A stretch of DNA of 54,888 nt from Bifidobacteriaceae bacterium. GTDB taxonomy: Bacteria; Actinomycetota; Actinomycetes; Actinomycetales; Bifidobacteriaceae. The notes below the pieces were generated by a model. That model did no database searches. It was not told the origin of the DNA and saw nothing but the letters and a program-made list of their open reading frames with translations. The position numbers and the translations under genes were made by a program. The stretch lies in NCBI GenBank assembly GCA_022650895.1, contig JALCQC010000016.1, forward strand, positions 1-54,888, in the 5' to 3' direction. Shown here one piece after another: positions 17,053 through 26,107 of this stretch. Numbering within the stretch: the stretch's first letter is position 1; each line of letters begins with the position of its first letter.

Positions 17053-18603
17053 ATGTCTGATGAAACAATTCTCCAGATGAAGAACATCACCAAGACCTTC
17101 GGGCCAGTGAAAGCACTCACCGACGTGAACCTTGATATTAAAAAAGGTGAGATTCACGCCATCTGTGGTGAGAACGGTGCTGGTAAGTCGACCTTGATGA
17201 ACGTTCTGTCCGGAGTCTACCCGTATGGGTCATACTCAGGAGAGGTGTGGTTCGAAGGCAAGCAGGCGAAATACAAGACGATTCGCGATTCCGAAGCGGA
17301 TGGCATCGTCATTATTCACCAGGAACTTGCACTGATTCCGTTCCTTTCCATCGCTGAGAATATCTTCCTCGGCAATGAGCAGGGCGGCGGGGGAGTCGTC
17401 GACTGGGACAAGACCCGGTCGGAGGCAAAGAAGCTGATGAGGAAGGTCGGTCTGCCCGACGATCCGGACACCAGGATCATGGATGTTGGCGTCGGCAAGC
17501 AGCAGCTGGTGGAGATCGCCAAGGCACTGGCGAAGAACGTGAAGCTTTTGATTCTCGACGAGCCCACCGCGGCGCTCAACGACGAGGACTCCGCGCACTT
17601 GCTGGGACTGGTGCGCAACCTCCGCGATGAGCATGGGGTCACCTGCATCCTCATCACCCACAAACTCAACGAGGTCGCCGTCATCGCTGACAACGTCACC
17701 ATCATCCGAGATGGTTCGACCGTCGGGCAGATGCACGTCACTCCCGAACACCCGCTTGACAGGGACCAGCTGATCGCGAAGATGGTGGGACGTCCTCTCA
17801 CCAACCTCTACCCCGACCACGAATCCCATGTGGGAGAGGAGATCTTCCGCATCAAGGATTGGACCGTCCACCACCCTCAGGACACGGACCGCGTCGTCGT
17901 CGACAAGGCGAATCTCTACGCTCGCAGGGGCGAGATCGTCGGCCTCGCAGGACTGATGGGTGCGGGTCGCACCGAGTTGGCCATGAGCGTCTTCGGACAT
18001 TCCTACGGCTCCGCCGTTTCCGGACAGGTCTTCATCAAGGGCAAGGAAGTGAAGCTTCCCAACGTGTCCGCCGCCATCAAGGCAGGTCTTGCCTACGTGA
18101 CGGAGGACCGCAAGGTCTTTGGTCTCAACCTTCTCCAGGCCGTGCGGCACAACGCTTCCCTTGCGTCGCTCCTCAAGATGTCGAAGCACGGCGTCATGGA
18201 TGACAACGTTGAGCGCAAGTCCGTGGAGAAGTACCGCAAGGAATTCAACATCAAGACACACTCCATCGAAGATGGCGTCTCCACCCTTTCCGGCGGAAAC
18301 CAGCAGAAGGTCGTCCTGGCAAAGTGGGTGCTCTCCAACCCGGAGATCCTCATCCTCGACGAACCAACCCGTGGCATCGACGTGGGTGCGAAGTACGAGA
18401 TCTATGAGATCATCGACCAGCTTGCCGATCAGGGGAAGGCAGTCATTGTCATCTCCTCCGAGCTTCCTGAGCTCATCGGCATCTGCGACCGCATCTACAC
18501 CGTGAGCAATGGCGTCTTCACGGCTGATGTGCCGAAGGAAAAGTTTACTCAGGAATACCTCATGAATTACATGACTCTTGAAAGGGAAAAGGTAGCGAAA
18601 TGA
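17053..18603 (+). CDS. mmsA: Monosaccharide ABC transporter ATPase, two domains
   Basis: This 516-residue protein carries two fused ATPase domains, as in GguA/MmsA/XylG. Domain one has Walker A GENGAGKST, Walker B LLILDEPTAAL and an intact H-loop (LITHKLNEV). Domain two has GLMGAGRTE, a canonical LSGGNQQKV signature and ILILDEPTRGIDVG. It has the SSELPE segment instead of an H-loop His, which is normal for the second domain of this family. It powers uptake of the sugar bound by the lipoprotein upstream. I chose ATG 17053 because AGGAG at 17041-17045 lies seven bases upstream; an upstream in-frame start at 17014 lies inside the hairpin. The stop overlaps the permease start by four bases (ATGA). 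Confidence 0.93.
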   Translation: MSDETILQMKNITKTFGPVKALTDVNLDIKKGEIHAICGENGAGKSTLMNVLSGVYPYGSYSGEVWFEGKQAKYKTIRDSEADGIVIIHQELALIPFLSIAENIFLGNEQGGGGVVDWDKTRSEAKKLMRKVGLPDDPDTRIMDVGVGKQQLVEIAKALAKNVKLLILDEPTAALNDEDSAHLLGLVRNLRDEHGVTCILITHKLNEVAVIADNVTIIRDGSTVGQMHVTPEHPLDRDQLIAKMVGRPLTNLYPDHESHVGEEIFRIKDWTVHHPQDTDRVVVDKANLYARRGEIVGLAGLMGAGRTELAMSVFGHSYGSAVSGQVFIKGKEVKLPNVSAAIKAGLAYVTEDRKVFGLNLLQAVRHNASLASLLKMSKHGVMDDNVERKSVEKYRKEFNIKTHSIEDGVSTLSGGNQQKVVLAKWVLSNPEILILDEPTRGIDVGAKYEIYEIIDQLADQGKAVIVISSELPELIGICDRIYTVSNGVFTADVPKEKFTQEYLMNYMTLEREKVAK

Positions 18604-19811
18604 CGAGCGCAGTTACCAATAAGAAAAGTGAGAAGGGAACCTTCCTTTCATCACTGGGAAACATGGCACGGTCTTGGGGCATTGTCGGCGCACTTCTGGT
18701 GATCGTCATTGCCTTCGAGATTCTGACAGGCGGAGTCCTGCTGAAGCCTAACAGCTTCGTGTCGCTCATCCAGCAGAATGCCTACGTGATCATTCTGGCA
18801 ATTGGTATGGTGATGGTCATCATCGCGACCCATATCGATCTGTCCGTCGGTTCGCTGGTCGCCTTCATCGGCGGCGTCTGTGCACTGCTCATGGAGCACG
18901 CGGGAATCAACTGGATCCTCGCCATCGCCATCTCTCTCGTCGTGGGTCTTCTCGTCGGTGTGTGGCAGGGCTTCTGGGTCGCCTACGTCGGCATTCCAGG
19001 CTTCATCACCACTCTGGCAGGCATGCTGATCTTCCGTGGTCTCGCAACTGTCATCGTCGGCGAGTCCGTCCCTATCACCTCCAACGCCTTCCGTGGCATC
19101 GCGCGTAACTACCTTCCGAACATCCTCGGCTGGTGGGGCCCCTTCGATGGTCTGACCATCGTCCTTGGACTTATCGCCATCGCCGCGTTCACCTGGGTTC
19201 AGCTCAGCAAGCGCAAGAAGATGGAGAAGGTCGGTCTCGATCCTGAGCCGTTCTCGCTCACCCTCACCAAGATCATCATCGCCGCCGCCGTCATCGTCTA
19301 CCTCACCTACCTGCTCGCTTCCTCAGGAAACGACACTCAGGGTGGCACCCCGATCATGCTGGTCATCGTCGTCGTTCTCGTTCTCGTCTACAACTTCATC
19401 CTGACCCGCACCGTCTTCGGCCGTCACGTCTATGCAGTCGGTGGCAACCGCAAGGCCGCCATCCTCTCCGGCATCAACACCCGTCGCGTTGACTTCACCC
19501 TCTTCATCCACATGGGCTTCCTCTCCGCCGTCGCAGCAATCGCCATGCTGTCCCGTCTCGCTTCCGCAACCGCTCAGGCAGGTATGGAATTCGAGATGGA
19601 CGCCATTGCTTCCTGTTTCATTGGTGGAACCGCAGTCACCGGTGGTATTGGTACCATTCCAGGCGCCGTCGTTGGTGCATTCGTCATGGGTGTCATCAAC
19701 CAGGGTCTGTCCATCATGGGCGTCGATACCGCAATCGTGAAGACCATCAAGGGCCTCGTGCTTCTGGGCGCTGTGGCCGTTGACATCATGTCACGTCGCA
19801 AGAAGGGCTGA
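18600..19811 (+). CDS. mmsB: Monosaccharide ABC transporter permease
   Basis: This is a 403-residue membrane protein with about ten hydrophobic helices. It contains the CUT2 permease segment IDLSVGSLVAFIGG near residues 79-92 and the later loop VGGNRKAAILSGINTRRVD, which contacts the ATPase. It forms the channel of the transporter with MmsA and the ChvE-type lipoprotein. The family is related to RbsC and XylH, and the length is typical of the multiple-monosaccharide branch. A terminator follows at 19839, closing a three-gene operon that starts at the promoter at 15696. Confidence 0.93.
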   Translation: MTSAVTNKKSEKGTFLSSLGNMARSWGIVGALLVIVIAFEILTGGVLLKPNSFVSLIQQNAYVIILAIGMVMVIIATHIDLSVGSLVAFIGGVCALLMEHAGINWILAIAISLVVGLLVGVWQGFWVAYVGIPGFITTLAGMLIFRGLATVIVGESVPITSNAFRGIARNYLPNILGWWGPFDGLTIVLGLIAIAAFTWVQLSKRKKMEKVGLDPEPFSLTLTKIIIAAAVIVYLTYLLASSGNDTQGGTPIMLVIVVVLVLVYNFILTRTVFGRHVYAVGGNRKAAILSGINTRRVDFTLFIHMGFLSAVAAIAMLSRLASATAQAGMEFEMDAIASCFIGGTAVTGGIGTIPGAVVGAFVMGVINQGLSIMGVDTAIVKTIKGLVLLGAVAVDIMSRRKKG

Positions 19812-19838
19812 TTTGTAACCCTTCATCCTCTCCTCAGA

Positions 19839-19870
19839 ACGACCGCTCGCCCCTCGGGGTGGGCGGTCGT
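19839..19870 (+). terminator. Terminator after the sugar transporter operon
   Basis: ACGACCGC (19839-19846) pairs with GCGGTCGT (19863-19870). The inner bases TCGCCCC and GGGGTGG extend the stem imperfectly, and TTCGTTT follows. Confidence 0.75.
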
Positions 19871-20112
19871 TTCGTTTGCCGCAGGGAAGGAGTAAGGAAG
19901 GTTCATGCAAAAAGTTCATGTATTGCGAGGCGGTTGAGGCACCAGTGCAAATCCGTACATGAGTTGTCGGTACCTCTTGCATGTGACCCTGACCCTGCGA
20001 GCCGGAACTCTGTATGCTGATGCACACGGCCAGCTTCTGTACGTCGACGACCTCTGCAACGCCACATCCTCTGTAAGCGCGACTTCTTTACACGTCGAGG
20101 AAATACATATAA
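19871..20112. other. Non-coding gap, nothing recognised
   Basis: About 240 bases between two terminators. It holds a short TTCATG direct repeat near 19902 and 19914, and a loose repeat (CTTCTGTACGTCGACGAC / CTTCTTTACACGTCGAGG) near 20034 and 20082. I see no tRNA, known small RNA or convincing short gene. An open frame on the plus strand runs through the next terminator and has no ribosome site. Confidence 0.4.
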
Positions 20113-20144
20113 AAAATCCCCAGGCTTTGTGGTCTGGGGATTTT
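20113..20144 (-). terminator. Terminator of the small membrane protein gene
   Basis: AAAATCCCCAG (20113-20123) and CTGGGGATTTT (20134-20144) form a perfect 11-bp stem with a 10-base loop. On the minus strand it is followed by a run of T, so it ends the gene at 20189-20515. The T-rich arms on both sides would allow use in both directions. Confidence 0.85.
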
Positions 20145-20188
20145 CGTCTGAAGAGGTTAAAGATTTTAAGATTCTAAAATAATTGAAG

Positions 20189-20515
20189 TTATTGCTGGTT
20201 GTTTTTCGTCGTATCGTCAGCGGCGGCGATCTTCGTCTCAACGTCATGTTCGATGTCGTTGGCCTCTTCTTCGAGGTCCTCGACGTCGTCTTCCTCTTCC
20301 TTGTCCGTTTTCACCATCATCGTGATGGCCTGCCATCCCGTCCATCCGATGACGACCAGAAGACAGAGGGAGAAGAAGAGGTTCCAGATGGAGAACATCG
20401 TTCCCGTTTTCGAGGCATCGACCGATGAGGTGATGAGCCAGACGATGCACGCGATACTGGTGACGGCATAGAGCCGCGACTGCGCTTTGTCAGTCATGTG
20501 AGGTTTTTCGTTCAT
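20189..20515 (-). CDS. Small membrane protein with acidic tail
   Basis: No family recognised. From the ATG at 20515 the product has 108 residues. Two hydrophobic stretches occur near the N-terminus (LYAVTSIACIVWLITSS and IWNLFFSLCLLVVIGWTGW). A very acidic segment (EEEDDVEDLEEEANDIEHD) then leads to a polar, Gln- and Asn-containing C-terminus. This suggests a two-pass membrane protein with an acidic cytoplasmic tail. A longer frame begins at 20575, but its extra residues lack a ribosome site and reach into the glnE promoter region. The gene is divergent from glnE and has its own terminator, which supports its being real. Confidence 0.7.
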   Translation of the reverse strand: MNEKPHMTDKAQSRLYAVTSIACIVWLITSSVDASKTGTMFSIWNLFFSLCLLVVIGWTGWQAITMMVKTDKEEEDDVEDLEEEANDIEHDVETKIAAADDTTKNNQQ

Positions 20516-20604
20516 ACCTTTAACTCTAGCGGAATTGCAAGCTGGCGTGCTTACGAAACACTGAAATAGCGGCATGACGTCACATGTTCGATTAAATTGG
20601 AATC

Positions 20605-23600
20605 ATGACGGAAACCAAGAGCGAGTCGTCACGTGATCTCATCCGAGCGGGAATGTACGACGTGGAGCGTGCCGGCATGGCCCTCGCCGCCGTCACCCGG
20701 CATTTTGTGGAGTCCGCTCAGAGTGCGGCGGCGGCATCGGTGGCGTCGAGCCGGTCCATGTCGGAAGCGGAGATTCGCAACGAGCTTCTCGGCATCGTGG
20801 CACAGGCTCCGGATCCCGATGTCGCCATCGAGAGGTGTGCGGAACTTTTTGAACACGACGGTCTCGGACATGGCGGGGAAGGGGCGTCGCCTCTGCAGAA
20901 GCTGGAGGTCACCTCGCCCGGTTTCCGACGCCTGCTACTCGTGCTGGGCTCTTCCGAAGAACTGGGGCGACTGATGATGACGCGGCCCTCGCTCATCCAG
21001 GCCGTTGTCGACGACGACGATTTCTCTCAGCATGGGTGGACACTGAGCCGTCGGCGTGAGGCCATGAAGACGGTCATTGGTTGTGGCCATCGGCGCGCGG
21101 GGCCGCAGTGCGCCACCACCTCCGCACCCTCGGTGGCGTCTGTGACAGCCATGACGTCCAAGGCGCCTGCGGCACCCGCGCAGACGAGCGATTTCCACGA
21201 CAGTGGTTTCGAAAGTGCCGTCTCTGCGTTGCGCAGTGAATACTATCGTCAGCTCAGTTCGATCATGGCATGGGACGTGACGTCGGTGGCCGAGGAGGTT
21301 CAGCCGCAGGTGAGTGACGCCTTGTCCGATCTGGCGGAAGCCGCCCTCGATGCCGCGTTGAGCATTGCGTATACGCAGGTGAAGGACTCGCAGTGCTGCC
21401 GTTTCTCCATCATCGGCATGGGAAAGCTGGGTGCGCACGAACTCAACTATGTCTCAGACGTGGACCTCATCTATGTTGTGGAACCCGTCGACGAATCCGT
21501 TCCGCTGCAGCGGCTCCTCAAAATCGGCACAAAACTGGGAATAGTCCTGCAGAAGGTGTGTTCCTCTGTTCTTCCGGGAGTCGTGGAGCCGGTTCTATGG
21601 CAGATTGACGGTGGCCTGCGTCCCGAGGGCAAGGACGGTCAGCTGGTGCGTCGCCTTGCCTCGCATGAGGAGTACTACCGTACTTGGGCCAAGAACTGGG
21701 AGTTTCAGGCGTTGCTGAAGGCGCGCTGTGTCGCGGGAGACGCGGAGATCGGTGCCGCCTATGAAGCCATGGCCTCTCGTTTCGTGTGGCAGGCCTCGAC
21801 CCGTGAGAATTTTGTCTTTGACTGTCAGCAGATGCGCAAGCGCGTGGAAAAGCTCATTCCGTTGCCGCTGAAGGACAGGGAAATCAAGCTGGGACGCGGA
21901 GGGTTGCGTGATGTCGAATTCACCGTTCAGATGCTGCAGCTGGTGCACGGACGCACCGACGAGACTCTGCGCGAAAAGGGGACATTGAAGGCATTGGACG
22001 CGTTGAGTCTCGGAGGATACGTTTCGCGTAGGCAGGCAGACCTGCTGGGAGCGGACTACCGGTTCGAGCGTGTGCTCGAACACCGTCAGCAGATGTGGGG
22101 CCTGCGGCGAACCCACCTGTTTGCCGACTTGGGAGAGGCGAATTCGGGTGGGCTCGATTCCGCGCGCACGATCCGTGAGGAGGATCTGGAACTCAATTCC
22201 GAGATTCGCCGCCTTGCCAGAGTCTTTCGACTACGCCCACTTGAATTGGTGAACCGCTACGACGCCACGCGCCGTGAGGTCCGCCGTCTCCACCTCGACA
22301 TCTATTACCGCCCCATGCTTCCGCAGATCGCGCAGCTGAGCGAAGACGACATCGCACTGACCGGCTCCGCAGCGGAAGAGCGATTCGCCTCCATTGGTTT
22401 CGAAGATCCCCAAGCGGCCATGCGGCATGTGCGCCACCTCGCCGTCGGCATCTCGCGTTCCGCGAAGATCAATCGGGTGATTCTGCCTGCCATGCTGCAG
22501 TGGCTGGGCGAAGGACAGAATCCCGACATGGGCTTGTTGACTTTGAGAAAACTCGAAGAGAGCTTCGGCCAGGACAGCGAGTACCTCGGATTCCTACGCG
22601 ACTCCCTCTCCGCGGGCCGCCGCCTATGCAAAGTCGTTGCGAATTCGCGCTACCTGGCCGACGCACTGACGAAATCCGTTGAATCGGTGACCTGGCTCGG
22701 TGACGACGAGCAGTTGCGCTCGCGCTCGCGTCAGAGTCTCGATGTTCAGTGCAATCTCTCTTTGCGTCGTTTCGAGAATTCCATCGGTGAGTTCGCCACG
22801 TCGATTCGAGCGTTGCGCCGCCATGAGATAGAACGCATCGGCCTGGCGTGGATGAATGGCATCGTGAAAAGCCAAGAAGCACTGCGATCGATGACTGATG
22901 TCTACGACGCCCTGCTGCAGGCCGCCCTGACGTGGGGTCAGCGTCACCAGATGCGGGAGAGGGGGCTGTCTGATTCGTCGATACCCGCGCGCATGGCCTT
23001 CATCGCGATGGGACGGTATGGCGGCAGGGAAGTCAACTTCTCCTCGGACGCCGACGTCATGTTCCTGTACGAACGCACTGACCCGGCGGATGATGGTGCA
23101 CTCGCCGCCAGCTTTGCGCGCGGAGTCCTCGACGATGTGCGTGCAATTCTGAGTGGTCCCATCAGCAGAGAACCCACCGTCGACCTTGATTTCGACTTGC
23201 GACCGGAGGGAAAGAACGGCCCCTTGCTGCGCAGCTATGACTCCTACCGTGAGTATTACCGCAAATGGGCAAGCACTTGGGAATATCAGGCACTTCTACG
23301 GGCTCGTTTCGCCGCAGGTGACGAGGGTCTTGGCATGCGCTTTCTTTCGGAGATCGCGAATCCTCTGCGGTACCCGACCGCCGACCTCCAACCCAAGCAG
23401 GTGCAAGAGATCCGCAAGCTCAAGGCGCGCATGGAGGCGGAAAGGCTGCCGAGGGGAGTGCGGAGGGAACGGCATTTGAAACTTGGGAAGGGCGGATTGT
23501 CGGATGTCGAGTGGACGGTCCAGTTCCTTCAGCTGTGCCATGCCGGCGCAGATACGCTCCTGCAGACGGTGTCCACCACGGCCGCCCTTCATCGGCTTGA

Positions 23601-23868
23601 GGAGAGCGGCATCATCTCGGCGTCCGATGAACGCAGTCTTGAAGAGTCGTGGAAATTCACGACGGATGCGCGCAATGCGAATTTTCTCTGGCAAGGCAGA
23701 GCGGATCAGGCCGACGTTCTCCCGGACGACAGCTATTCGTTGGGGGGAATCTCGGCCTGCATGAGCAGGGGTTCGCATCGTGGGCAGGAGTTTGAGAACG
23801 AGCTGCTCGCCGTCATGCGGCACTGCCGCGAGGTGATGGACAGGCTGTTCTACGGCAACGGAGAGTAA
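20605..23868 (+). CDS. glnE: Glutamine synthetase adenylyltransferase, bifunctional
   Basis: GlnE adds AMP to, and removes it from, glutamine synthetase, and so tunes ammonium assimilation. The 1087 residues contain two nucleotidyltransferase domains. The first has GMGKLGAHELNYVSDVDL near residues 270-290 and the second AMGRYGGREVNFSSDADV near 800-820. Both keep the paired Asp metal ligands, so both activities should be present. LKLGKGGLSDVEWTVQFLQL near the C-terminus is also typical. A hydrophilic, Ala/Ser/Thr-rich stretch near residues 165-195 looks like a lineage-specific insertion. There is no clear ribosome site. A TTAAAT hexamer at 20592-20597 would start transcription at or next to the ATG, so the message may be leaderless. 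Confidence 0.95.
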   Translation: MTETKSESSRDLIRAGMYDVERAGMALAAVTRHFVESAQSAAAASVASSRSMSEAEIRNELLGIVAQAPDPDVAIERCAELFEHDGLGHGGEGASPLQKLEVTSPGFRRLLLVLGSSEELGRLMMTRPSLIQAVVDDDDFSQHGWTLSRRREAMKTVIGCGHRRAGPQCATTSAPSVASVTAMTSKAPAAPAQTSDFHDSGFESAVSALRSEYYRQLSSIMAWDVTSVAEEVQPQVSDALSDLAEAALDAALSIAYTQVKDSQCCRFSIIGMGKLGAHELNYVSDVDLIYVVEPVDESVPLQRLLKIGTKLGIVLQKVCSSVLPGVVEPVLWQIDGGLRPEGKDGQLVRRLASHEEYYRTWAKNWEFQALLKARCVAGDAEIGAAYEAMASRFVWQASTRENFVFDCQQMRKRVEKLIPLPLKDREIKLGRGGLRDVEFTVQMLQLVHGRTDETLREKGTLKALDALSLGGYVSRRQADLLGADYRFERVLEHRQQMWGLRRTHLFADLGEANSGGLDSARTIREEDLELNSEIRRLARVFRLRPLELVNRYDATRREVRRLHLDIYYRPMLPQIAQLSEDDIALTGSAAEERFASIGFEDPQAAMRHVRHLAVGISRSAKINRVILPAMLQWLGEGQNPDMGLLTLRKLEESFGQDSEYLGFLRDSLSAGRRLCKVVANSRYLADALTKSVESVTWLGDDEQLRSRSRQSLDVQCNLSLRRFENSIGEFATSIRALRRHEIERIGLAWMNGIVKSQEALRSMTDVYDALLQAALTWGQRHQMRERGLSDSSIPARMAFIAMGRYGGREVNFSSDADVMFLYERTDPADDGALAASFARGVLDDVRAILSGPISREPTVDLDFDLRPEGKNGPLLRSYDSYREYYRKWASTWEYQALLRARFAAGDEGLGMRFLSEIANPLRYPTADLQPKQVQEIRKLKARMEAERLPRGVRRERHLKLGKGGLSDVEWTVQFLQLCHAGADTLLQTVSTTAALHRLEESGIISASDERSLEESWKFTTDARNANFLWQGRADQADVLPDDSYSLGGISACMSRGSHRGQEFENELLAVMRHCREVMDRLFYGNGE

Positions 23869-23870
23869 AC

Positions 23871-23934
23871 GCCATCGCAACGTGGAGTAGCTGTCTCCAC
23901 AATTGGGAAGTAGCTGCCGTCGCAGCGTGGAGTA
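23871..23934. repeat. Imperfect 19-bp direct repeat
   Basis: GCCATCGCAACGTGGAGTA (23871-23889) recurs as GCCGTCGCAGCGTGGAGTA (23916-23934) with two mismatches, in the gap between convergent glnE and the antiporter gene. GTGGAG (23882-23887) and CTCCAC (23895-23900) also form a small stem, but there is no T-run. Confidence 0.6.
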
Positions 23935-23940
23935 TGCGCG

Positions 23941-26028
23941 TCACATGGAGGCGTCGGCCTGCATCACATAGACATTCGAGCGCAGCATCTTCGCTTGGTA
24001 ACGTGTGAGCTCCTCGTTCTCCTGCATCTCGTGAATGGTCTCGAGCTCAAGGCGGAAGGCCTTGGCCCTCAGAAGGCTGAGCTGTTCACCGAATTCGGGG
24101 AAGGAAGTCGTCAGCGTGCCGGGGTGCAGGCTCGCCAGTGAATAGCGGTATTCGACCATGACTTCGGAAACAACTTCGGGAGCGTAGTTGTCGGCACGAA
24201 GTTCTTCGGTAAGTCTCTTCAGCGTGTGCTGATAAAGCCGCGTGTAGAGGTCGCGCAGTCTTCGTGACTGTTCGGAATTCGTATGGATTCCAGGAGTCTT
24301 GTGGGCGATCACTTCCCATGTTCGTTTGAGAATGGGAAGGGTTGTGTGCCGCATACGGGAGCGCAGAACGGCGAAGCGCACGGTCAGACGCTGTTTCTTC
24401 TTCGATGACTGGCGCAGGTGAAGGAGAGAGGTGTCAAGCCGTTCGAGCACCATCGCTGCCAGTGCCGCGTCTGAGGTGTCGGAGGTGTTGGACGTTTCGT
24501 CGTCAGTGCCGCTGCCGGAGCCAGATCCCGATTCCGCGACGTTGGTGAGCCATTCCTCCTCCCACTCCAGCGCATGGATGCGCAGTTCGTTCGATTGCTC
24601 GATGCGGTTGACCGAGAGATTCTGCTTCGCGCGTTCCACGCGGTCGTTGTAGGAGCGCAGTATCTGGCGCATCGCGGCATGGTTACTTGAATCTTCGAGC
24701 TTCGCGATTTTCCCGATGGTCCTCCGAATCACTTCTATTTGCGCATTGACGTAATCGGTACCACGGCTGTCGTCCCCACGTGGAGCGAGCAGTGGAAGCA
24801 TGATGTTCGCCAGGATCAGTGACAACGTGATGAAGCCCGCGGTGATGAAGAGCAGGGAGTTGCGAATCGAGATGGGGGCACCGGCGTCAATGGAATAGGG
24901 GATGGTGAGAATCAGCGCGAGGCTGATGGCACCCTTGGGTCCACCGAACGTCATGATCGCAGCGGATTTCCATCGTGACGCCGTCATTCTCTTGCGCTGA
25001 TGCGTCGTGGGATCTTTCGTCGTCTTCAGCATTCCCGCCACCCAGGCAAAGCGCAACGCCATGGAGATGAAGAGAAGCAGGACAATGACGCCGGTGAGAG
25101 CGAGCAGACTCACTTCCTTGTTTTCGAAGCTGGAGCGCATGACGATGGGCATCTCCATGCCGAGAAGGACGAAGACCGAGCCGTTCAACGTGAATTCAAG
25201 GAACTGCCACACGGAGTTCGAGACGAGGTTGGTTCTGGCCACGTCGCCGCCGGTCCCGCGTGTTTGATAGGTGAGGATGAGGCCGGTTGCCACGACTGCG
25301 AGGATGCCCGACACACCCATCTCCTCCGCAAGGGCGTAGGAGCAGAAGGGGAGAAACAGCTCCATGGAGATGCGCGTCGTCATGGTCTCGAGGCCGGTTC
25401 GCCGGAGCAGCAGGAAGAGCCAATTGAAAAGCAGGCCGACAACGAGGCCAATGATGATACCGAAAACAAAACTCTGCAGGATATTGACGGTGAAGTTCAA
25501 AGGGGAGAAGAAGCCGGTCATTCCTGCAGCTACGGCCGTCTGGAAACCGACGATGCTGGCGGCGTCGTTGAAGAGGCTTTCTCCCTGAAGCACCGAATAC
25601 TGGCGGTCGCTCAGCTGGGCCTCCTTGCTGAGCTGAGCCACGGAGACGGCGTCGGTGGGGCCGAGTGCTGCTCCCAGTGCGAGGGCTGCGCTCAGAGGGA
25701 TCACCGGCCATAGGGAATGCAGCAAAAACCCAGAGACCACCATGGTGACCAAAACGAGGCCGACGGCCAGGGAGAGTGAGGAAGTGAGGGATTTCGCCAG
25801 TCGTGCCCGGTCAATGTTGCGTGCTTCCAAATACAGCAGTGGGGCGATGAAAAGAATGATAAACAGCTGCGGATCGAAATCGATGTTAGGAAGGAACGGC
25901 GTGAAATACCAGGCGACTCCCAAGGCGATTTGCACGAGGGGAGTAGAGACTTTGGGGATGAAACGACTCAGCAGGGAGGAAACGAGAACGGCGACCAGAA
26001 TGAGCAGGACGAGAGTCAGTGTTTCCAA
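23941..26028 (-). CDS. Na+/H+ antiporter, CPA1 (NhaP-like) family
   Basis: This 695-residue membrane protein exchanges sodium (or potassium) for protons. About 12 helices fill residues 1 to 410. The helix-break motif LGPTDAVSV (122-130) and the ion-binding GESLFNDAASIV (149-160) with Asn154-Asp155 identify the CPA1 family. The remaining C-terminal region of nearly 280 residues is soluble and predicted helical. It includes a Ser/Gly/Asp/Thr-rich linker (ESGSGSGSGTDDETSNTSDT), and probably serves regulation as in other CPA1 proteins. It is convergent with glnE and divergent from the coiled-coil protein gene. Which cation is exchanged is not evident. Confidence 0.9.
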   Translation of the reverse strand: METLTLVLLILVAVLVSSLLSRFIPKVSTPLVQIALGVAWYFTPFLPNIDFDPQLFIILFIAPLLYLEARNIDRARLAKSLTSSLSLAVGLVLVTMVVSGFLLHSLWPVIPLSAALALGAALGPTDAVSVAQLSKEAQLSDRQYSVLQGESLFNDAASIVGFQTAVAAGMTGFFSPLNFTVNILQSFVFGIIIGLVVGLLFNWLFLLLRRTGLETMTTRISMELFLPFCSYALAEEMGVSGILAVVATGLILTYQTRGTGGDVARTNLVSNSVWQFLEFTLNGSVFVLLGMEMPIVMRSSFENKEVSLLALTGVIVLLLFISMALRFAWVAGMLKTTKDPTTHQRKRMTASRWKSAAIMTFGGPKGAISLALILTIPYSIDAGAPISIRNSLLFITAGFITLSLILANIMLPLLAPRGDDSRGTDYVNAQIEVIRRTIGKIAKLEDSSNHAAMRQILRSYNDRVERAKQNLSVNRIEQSNELRIHALEWEEEWLTNVAESGSGSGSGTDDETSNTSDTSDAALAAMVLERLDTSLLHLRQSSKKKQRLTVRFAVLRSRMRHTTLPILKRTWEVIAHKTPGIHTNSEQSRRLRDLYTRLYQHTLKRLTEELRADNYAPEVVSEVMVEYRYSLASLHPGTLTTSFPEFGEQLSLLRAKAFRLELETIHEMQENEELTRYQAKMLRSNVYVMQADASM

Positions 26029-26107
26029 AAGTGAGTCCTTTGCGTGGGTGTGGTTAACGGCGTCGTCATCATTTTAACTGGCGGCGACGCCGCTGTACTC
26101 TGGAAAC

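Noticed and set aside
19959-20177. 72-codon open frame on the plus strand in the gap after the sugar transporter
   Set aside because: No ribosome site, runs through a strong terminator hairpin and has no recognisable sequence.
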